A model generated the notes under the pieces. That model was not told the DNA's origin. It did not search any database and worked only from the letters and a program-made list of their open reading frames with translations. Below, piece after piece: positions 58,149 to 64,000 of a DNA stretch of 64,000 nucleotides (the first letter of the stretch is position 1; every line of letters starts with the position of its first letter). A program made the position numbers and the translations under genes. Location: contig OY776119.1 of NCBI GenBank assembly GCA_963675135.1, forward strand, positions 38,687,198 through 38,751,197, read 5' to 3'. The DNA comes from Galeopsis tetrahit. Lineage: Eukaryota; Streptophyta; Magnoliopsida; Lamiales; Lamiaceae.

Positions 58149-59029
58149 GACTCCACAACAAAATCAGCACCAGCTTCAGCCCATGGAATCTCCTCAGGAT
58201 TCCTACCAATTAACCACCACCAAAACTATAAACACTGCACTCTCCACAGTCTCACTAAGTAAACTACAAACACATGATAATTAGTTTTTTTTAAAAGAAG
58301 GATAAGAGTACTACCTAGATCCAAAAAACTTCACAGCTTTATCACCAAAGAGAAGAGTCTTTTCATCCTTCCAGTGACCATGCACACTGTCGTACTTAAG
58401 CATGTATGTCTGCATTTTTTTTCCACCATTAGTGATTAATCACACACATTTGCAGATCATAAAACCGAGAAATTAAATCTATTGAAAACTACCATGTAAT
58501 CAGTGATGATGAACGAATCATTAATATCAACAAGCTCTACATCGTACGTCCCTCTGTAGAGCAACTCTGGTAACCAAACGACCGATCCTTCCAAATCCTG
58601 ATAGTAAATCATCAAATGTTATTGCATAAGAACATAAACTCGTCTCATGAATATTGTCAGTAATTTGAATAAAAAAATAAATTGTATTGCAAGAGTAAGA
58701 TCGAAATATTTCCTAAATTTTTTTAAATGAATGTCATTTTCAAATTTAGTTCTAATTGATCAAGGAAATCAACTATGTTTCACATTTCACCAGTTATACA
58801 GTTCTAAAGTTTATTTTATTAACCCTATTATAAAAGTGTGGTGTGTATGGTCTACTACATTTAAAAGTGTGGAGCACAATCAAATAACATACATACAAAT
58901 TCACATTCAACAGTTGTATACAAAAGGTTTATAGAGATACACAGTCAAATGAAAGGCAGCCACATAGAGATCTTAAGTTAACACGGGGCGGGGAGGTAGA
59001 GGAAGCAAGAAAGCAAAGGAACATGTTCC

Positions 59030-59472
59030 TTATAGAGCGACTGAAGACAATAACGTCAGCCCCCAGTCTCATAGTACTGGTCTTATACCCATTTCCATCT
59101 GAAAGGCTATAAGTCAACATGTTGCTGTGATATTGAAAAAAGAAAATGACATCTTTTTCATACTCACACTGTCCAATGAATTTTTTTGAATTCTTATCTG
59201 AAAACCCAAAACTAAGGAAACCCCTCATTGCTTCAGGGCCCATTCCACCACCATCATCTAGTAGAACAGAAGTGCAATTTCAAAGATGTTATCTTCCACT
59301 ATGTATTACAGAATGTGAATGGAAAACATTGTTGAGCAGCAAAAGATCCCAGCATAGCATATAAATTCTGAGTTTGAGAGATTAAATACCTTTAATTAAT
59401 TAACAGACCTGGAGTCCCGTTCCTGGAATTTATGGTTTTATCAATGATAAAAAAGGTGGCACCATTTTGTAT
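59030..59472 (-). pseudogene. MORC-type GHKL ATPase fragment, three exons
   Basis: Minus-strand exons with splice borders. 59472-59409: IQNGATFFIIDKTINSRNGTP, the region after the GHKL ATP-binding helix of MORC proteins. 59257-59168: DDGGGMGPEAMRGFLSFGFSDKN and KFIGQ (Bergerat-fold motifs DxGxG and GFSDK), then a GT donor. 59098-59030: after an AG acceptor the codon is completed to give GQYGNGYKTSTMRLGADVIVFSR. MORC ATPases act in gene silencing and immunity in plants. The N-terminal exon with the catalytic Asn-containing helix and everything after FSR are missing, and the 59472 border is fused to another gene's exon, so this is a fragment. Confidence 0.8.
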
Positions 59473-59536
59473 CTGTCAATCCTATAAGCTGTGAATCACG
59501 TATCGCTCTGTAAACTTCTATAGGAACAATGGGCTT
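59472..59536 (-). pseudogene. Unidentified exon fused to the MORC fragment
   Basis: After the acceptor TTATTGCAG (59537 side), the frame reads KPIVPIEVYRAIRDSQLIG and runs straight into the MORC exon, with no GT donor at a usable distance. It fits the same gene as 60627-60716 if joined (LYQ/KPIVP). I do not recognise the protein. Confidence 0.45.
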
Positions 59537-60272
59537 CTGCAATAAAATTGAGAAATATTAGCAAAGAGCTCCGTTGGAAAATTTGTATTAGTTTTGATGA
59601 TTACGACAAAACACTTTCTAATAAGATAACAGCTCCAGTAGACATTCTACATTGTAATTCTATGTTGGCATGATGCTTCATCTATGTCACTGTAGGCATA
59701 TGAATGGGGGGATTAGCGATTTTTATGCTTGATCACCCTCATATGTTACATGTTTACAACCTCAATATGAAGGTGATCCCAATAACTGAGAGATACACAA
59801 AGTCCACCAAGAACACAACACTAATTTATCAGACCAAAGATTGACAGGCGGAAGCAGTATTGCAAGAAAAGAAAAAGGGGAAATGTAATCATATCGCTGC
59901 ATATATACACCAATACAGTGTTCAGAACTTTATTCAATCAGCAAAACAAACTATTTGCAAGAGTGGTAGAAAAATAAGAGATGGATGGGTAGCTTGTAGG
60001 TTATCTTTATACATGAAAAAAAACAAATAATGAATTTTGAAAAAAATTATCTCATCAAAAGAGTTAGCGAGCAATTCTACCACGGCTGGTAAAATGGGAC
60101 AAATATAAGAGGAATGCTTATAAAGCAGCAGTATCCAATATAAAGGTGTTCAAGCAGGCACAAAGAACTATATCAAAAGCAGCAGTATCCAATATTTTTT
60201 GAATGAATCAACTTATCCCTCAAGGGTCAATGGTTCGGGGAAAAGCCTATCTCAGTGATGTTCAAACTTCAA

Positions 60273-60415
60273 TTAAATAATGGCTGCCAGCACTCTGTCC
60301 TTCGTCCAAGTGGAATTATCCAGCATTAGTTCTTCAGCCATAACGTCATTCAATGGTTTTCGAACCATAGGAAGAAATCCGAGCTTATAATCGCCTACAG
60401 CTACAACTGGTCTTT
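60273..60415 (-). pseudogene. Unidentified coding-like segment
   Basis: A minus-strand frame of 45 or so codons, VVAVGDYKLGFLPMVRKPLN then MAEELMLDNSTWTKDRV, ends in TAA at 60275-60273. It has no Met start and no recognised family. It could be part of the same unidentified captured gene or chance coding. Confidence 0.25.
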
Positions 60416-60626
60416 AAACATTTCTAGTTCCATTGCCATTCTCTTACTAAGTGCAAGTGATTTTTTAATTAATTATGGCTTCATTTTCAAACTCAATCCT
60501 AAGTAATTTAAGATGTCCAGCAAACCATCAATAAACAGGTTCAGGGGTATAAATTTGGGATAATAAATAAGCTGAAGATGCATATTATGAACTGCAAAGA
60601 AAGAAAATCAACATGTAATGTAATAC

Positions 60627-60716
60627 CTGGTAAAGTTTCACATGCCTTTTTAACAAAGTTTCTTTCCAAGGCACATGCATTACTTTTACATAATCTGAAT
60701 CTATCACCACATACTC
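60627..60716 (-). pseudogene. Unidentified 90-bp exon
   Basis: Acceptor TTTGTAG, then EYVVIDSDYVKVMHVPWKE and TLLKRHVKLYQ, then a GTATTA donor. Multiple of three, no stop, good splice sites, so it is a real exon by structure. The protein family is not recognised. Confidence 0.45.
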
Positions 60717-60929
60717 CTACAAAGACAGAAGGATGAAAATCATATTCAAAACAACGATTACAAAAAAGATGTCAAAACTACCAGGATGAAATTCATTCAA
60801 AACCTCTCATTAGATTAGTCAATGAGCCACCAAAAGTATCATTTGTACAATACAGTCAGGAAATTCAATTGCAAACCTCATCATTCCAGACACAAGCAAT
60901 CACATAGAAAATTTAGTAACAACAGCTAG

Positions 60930-61411
60930 CCCTAAAAATTCAGGGAAGAAGAGAGATGGAATGATGGCTATGCAGATGAATATTAAGAACCACTCTGCTC
61001 CTGTTACTCATTTTGCTCTGCATTCAACTTTGTTATCACATATTGTTTGAAAGAGGCATTCTAGCTAGTGTGGTGCCCCCAGAGATTACGTACATAACAC
61101 ATGCGCCTCCTGATAGGGACATTGTTGGGACCATGGCTAACAACTTCCAAAGCTTTTCACCTAATTAAATTCAACAATGTAAGATACTGTATATGTATAC
61201 TTGTATTCATTTTTAAATAAAATAATTAAATTATTGATTGTTAATTACTCACTAACCAAATGCTACAATGGAGAGGTGCACGAATCGGCTGTAACGAATT
61301 CCAGTTAGTGGAGGAGTTGATTCATGGAGATTTACAAGAAGCCATATTGTGTACAATTGCCATGAAAACAGGAGAGATAAGCAGAGAATTCCCCAGAACC
61401 TGTACGACGCC
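60930..61411 (-). pseudogene. LHT-like amino acid transporter fragment, two exons
   Basis: Exon 61411-61257: SYRFWGILCLSLLFSWQLYT, then IWLLVNLHESTPPLTGIRYS and RFVHLSIVAFG, ending at a GTTAGT donor. Exon 61160-60930 begins GEKLWKLLAMVPTMSLSGGA, then CVMYVISGGTT, a stop after a short stretch, and resumes in frame with GAEWFLIFICIAII. These are hydrophobic transmembrane segments with the motifs of lysine/histidine-transporter-like 8 proteins (AAAP family, proton-coupled amino acid import at the plasma membrane). Only the second quarter of the expected protein is present. Same strand as its neighbours. Confidence 0.8.
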
Positions 61412-61502
61412 CTTTAATTAATCTTTGAAACAGACTAATAGTTATATATACTAAGAAAAACAATTTTCCACCAATAATTAGGCCAAATAATCAATAATAC
61501 TA

Positions 61503-61745
61503 CTCCCTCCGTCCTATATTAATTTTCACCATCCCATATTAATTTTCATAGGTAAATGGGCACGCATATTAAGAAAGTGTAAAAATGAGTGGAGTTATAA
61601 GAGGTAATTTTGTAAAACTTTATGTATAAAGTAAAGAAATGAGTTGACTTTTATGTATGTATGGAGAAAAAGTAATGACATTTGTGTATAATTGAGGATA
61701 TTGTGAGGGTGGAGTTTATAATGTATTTTCCATTTAAAGGGTGTG
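61503..61745. mobile_element. Stowaway/mariner-like MITE fragment
   Basis: CTCCCTCCGTCCTATATTAA after a TA dinucleotide (61501-61502) is the common plant Stowaway/mariner terminal sequence. The body (AAAATGAGTGGAGTTATAAG, GAAATGAGTTGACTTTTATG) fits mariner-derived MITEs. The right terminus (GGACGGAGGGAG) is missing, so it is truncated or continues degraded to the PLC fragment. Confidence 0.6.
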
Positions 61746-61763
61746 AAAGTTGTGTAACAAAGT

Positions 61764-62015
61764 TTATATCATAAACCCTCGGTGATGAAATATACTAAGG
61801 TGCTTGAGGCTATCAATAATAGCCTGGGCATCCTCCACCGTGTCACTCTTCTGTTCCTGCACGTCAACGAGGAACTAGCGGAAATGATCGGCGGTCATCT
61901 CACCGTTATCCGAGTAGCGAGTGAAGATCTCCTTGATATCTGCGGGCGCCTCCGAGGCGGTGAGGCGGAACCGCCGCCGGAAGCAGAAGCACACTCGGTA
62001 TGTCTTCTTTGACAT
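61764..62015 (-). pseudogene. Phosphoinositide-specific phospholipase C, N-terminal exon fragment
   Basis: From ATG at 62015: MSKKTYRVCFCFRRRFR, then the EF-hand-like region (ADIKEIFTRYSDNGEMTADH), an in-frame TAG at 61875-61877 where the family has a residue before FLVDVQ, then TVEDAQAIIDSLKHLSIFHH. Plant PI-PLC proteins have exactly this N-terminus; the catalytic X and Y boxes and C2 domain are absent. Homology breaks at about 61775. It is GC-rich compared with the surroundings, typical of a recently copied exon. 62016-62350 may be its 5' UTR. The stop and truncation make it non-functional. Confidence 0.85.
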
Positions 62016-63775
62016 TTTCGATCGAAATTGAAAAAAAAAACAGAGAATCGAGAAAAAACTTGAAACAAAGGACGGCTCACCGCGGATTGCCCACGGTCTC
62101 TCTCAAACTCAACGACATAAATGATGACTGATAATGATTCCTTTGGCGAGTCCCCTATCGAATGATGATGTCGTCCGATCAACCGGTGCGAGATTTCAGA
62201 TTGAATTGCTATCTCCAATTGAGATTGTTTGCTTTCCTGTTCTTCAATTTTCCAAATTATAATAAATTGGGATTTTTTTGTAAAATGGAAATTGGCGTAG
62301 AGTAAGATAATGAGGGGGGAGCTCATAGAGACAAGTGGAGGAGAGATGCTCATACATTTGTATTTCCTAATAATATATGGAGTAAAAATTATTCGATAAT
62401 TGAAGGTTCAGGCGAGTTGACATAAATTTAGGGAAGTTCGCATTATAGCTGTTTCAGGGGAGTTGTTCAAAAGACAATGTTTACGTTAATAGCAGTTATG
62501 TTGGTTATTCATTTATAATTGAGGACAATATAATTTTTCGGTTATTAAATGTTGTAGAATCGTTTTACTTTCGTAGTAGATGGTCGAAGTGTATTTATAA
62601 TCTCAAAATCGAATTTGGGTGACGAGAAATTAATACAAGAAGTTGATACGTTAAGTAGGCTTTAGAAATTAAAGTGTTGTCTTTAGATTATTGTTAATAA
62701 CTATCTCACATTGATTAATATGAGAATTAATTAATCTACTTCTTATTAGTACGAGTTACTTAAGAGAATTCAAATTATAGTGGCTCACATCCAATAGGCC
62801 ACACGCATCTGCCTGCCAGCTTGTCCAGCCTTGTCGGGCCGAGCCCGTGATCCGTGGGTCGTGGGCTTGGGCTTTGGATCTTGAGAATCGGACTTTGTAC
62901 TTGGATTTGGGGGCCATCTATAATCATGCAGCTCTAAAGTTTTGGACTTGAACCATACGAAAATTAGAGCAACCCAAAGTGTAACAGAGATCAACCAATA
63001 TCGGATGGTCCAAGAGGTTGAATGGTCTGACCATTTGAATTCACATTTGAATTTAAAACTGTACGAATATGGACACCGAGAATGTCTAGATACATCAATG
63101 TCTAAATGCATTGAGGTTACATAATTGGTTGTTACCAATTCTGAATTATGACCCTTCCTGTAGTGGCAATGATTGCAATAAATTCTCGTTGACTCCCTAT
63201 TGGTTGTTTTTTGAAAAGTCACTTTTTCAAACAACATATTTCACCTGAGATTTTCTAGAAAACTATGTACAACTTTCTTGTATTTTGCATTTCATTTTAG
63301 TGTGCAATCCAGTCAAGATGTGATTTCACTTTGTTGGACCTTTGTACCTTGTGGTATTGCTCGTGCTAAGACGAAGCCATTTTACCTTTCGAAGCATCAT
63401 GTCGTTTCGTGAACATTAGATCAGACGTGCTTATTTTATGAAAACATGTATCACCTTGATTTGGCTCTCTTTTACATAACAATTAATCATGTTTCGTTGT
63501 TGCTATCTCGCTGTTGTCGAACCTAATGTCTTTGAAACTGCTCAAAGCAGAAGTCACCATTTCTAGAAGTTGCTTGTAATAGAAATTAAGTTACCAGATT
63601 CGAAAAGCTTGAAGTTGCTTATAATTTCTTTCCTAGCCTTTGTAATTTTATTTTATTCTGTTGGTGAATTATAAACCAACGATATTATCTTTCTACTTTA
63701 TCAATTTTGCATCAATTTTGGTCATTTCGTGGGATGTTGGTGGGCTATATATGTCTAACAATTCAAATATTTAAG
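62016..63775. other. Spacer with possible PLC 5' flank; no gene recognised
   Basis: 62016-62350 lies directly upstream of the PLC start on the minus strand and contains A- and CT-rich text as in a 5' UTR or promoter. A 150-codon minus-strand frame at 62785-63237 has no conserved motif and biased composition; I do not count it as a gene. The rest is ordinary AT-rich sequence. Confidence 0.4.
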
Positions 63776-64000
63776 GGAAAATTACATATATCTACAAGGC
63801 CCATTGCATATATCTACAATCCTAAAATTTTAATACTAAGATCTACAAAGATGTAGTTAAAGTGACCATTATGCCCTTCATCTACCCCTTTGTCCCATTG
63901 TGAATTTTATTCAAAAAAAATTTTTTTTTTTTTTAGAGGTAAAAATTATTTATTTGTTCAGATTTTTTTTATTCCAATTTTTTTAAAATGAAATCGAGAA
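63776..64000 (+). mobile_element. Possible MULE terminal inverted repeat, cut by window end
   Basis: GGGAAAATTACATATATCTACAAGGCCC with the echo GCATATATCTACAATCC reads like the GGGAAAATT... ends of Mutator-like elements. No partner end is inside the window; the element would extend to the right. Confidence 0.3.

Larger units (their letters stand above)
55358..58597 (-). pseudogene. GAPC-like: Cytosolic GAPDH fragment (NAD-binding domain exons), split by copia
   Basis: Three exons of glyceraldehyde-3-phosphate dehydrogenase are readable with GT-AG borders. Exon at 58597-58493: GFGRIGRLVTRVALQ (NAD-binding glycine motif), then a frameshift, then VELVDINDSFIITDYM. Exon at 58409-58315: TYMLKYDSVHGHWK directly followed by DEKTLLFGDKAV; about seven residues normal for plant GAPC are missing between WK and DEK, an in-frame 21-base loss. 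Exon from 58202: NPEEIPWAEAGADFVVES, interrupted by a copia at 58148 and resumed at 55394-55358 (FTYKD ... AAAHLK) with small damage, then a GT donor. The first exon (start codon) and the whole catalytic domain are absent. It is a non-functional genomic fragment, third or fourth in a series of same-strand gene pieces. Confidence 0.85.

Noticed and set aside
58929..59243. A 104-aa continuous protein from the MORC region
   Set aside because: The frame reads through an intron with clear GT (59167) and AG (59099) borders; splicing restores GQYGNG.
62785..63237. 150-codon minus-strand ORF
   Set aside because: No recognisable domain, odd composition and no splice or family support; likely chance.

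Overview
The window looks like a gene-poor, transposon-dominated stretch of a eudicot nuclear genome. Reasons: nested Ty1/copia and Sirevirus-type LTR retrotransposons primed by tRNA-Met (TGGTATCAGAGC), non-autonomous Helitrons, hAT and mariner/Stowaway-like remnants, AT-rich spacers, GT-AG introns, and plant gene fragments (PI-phospholipase C, LHT-like amino acid transporter, MORC ATPase, cytosolic GAPDH). I found no rRNA, tRNA, CRISPR or bacterial-style feature. Only one small host gene looks intact.

Layout. 1-3597: 3' part of an LTR retrotransposon with a degenerate envelope-like third ORF and its 3' LTR. 3916-4209: a secreted 12-cysteine small protein, with duplicated copies of its 5' flank around it. 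5245-10375: four same-orientation Helitron-type units (1058, 607, 607 and 1061 bp), one split by a 1793-bp solo LTR. 10801-11440: an hAT-type element. 12489-29294: a copia composite in which a family-II 5' LTR, a family-I pol and LTR, a gypsy-like LTR and family-II gag-pol-LTR follow one another. Inside the gypsy-like LTR lies a young, complete, non-autonomous Sirevirus-like element (18293-23231, TSD CATCT) that carries only an envelope-like ORF. 29521-44034: a 14.5-kb Sirevirus-like element (TSD ACGAG) with decayed gag, pol and envelope-like ORFs, inserted in a minus-strand copia; its RNase H is split by a second hAT element. 45736-53883: three-level nesting, a Tnt1/Tork-like copia (47227-52903, TSD CTCTT) inside a small LTR element (46632-52934, TSD ATTTC) inside an older minus-strand copia. 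53888-54700: CACTA-like sequence with subterminal CCGAGGGAAT repeats.

55358-62015 is the most interesting host-derived part. Pieces of at least four unrelated genes lie in the same (minus) orientation: PI-PLC first exon, LHT-like transporter, an unidentified spliced gene joined to MORC, then GAPDH. Exon/intron borders are kept, so genomic DNA rather than cDNA was copied. A copia element (55400-58148, TSD GACTC) later broke the GAPDH exon. The pattern resembles gene-fragment capture by Helitrons or Pack-MULEs, but I could not see the termini of a capturing element. The right edge (63776 on) has a MULE-like terminal sequence running out of the window.

Insertion order follows from TSDs and nesting. 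LTR elements, Helitrons and DNA transposons have inserted repeatedly into each other, and most coding capacity is lost. The exceptions are the 650-codon envelope-like ORF at 19807-21759 and the 696-codon RT-RNase H frame at 55595-57685. All coordinates and counts were made by eye; identities and family names are inferences from motifs, not database results.
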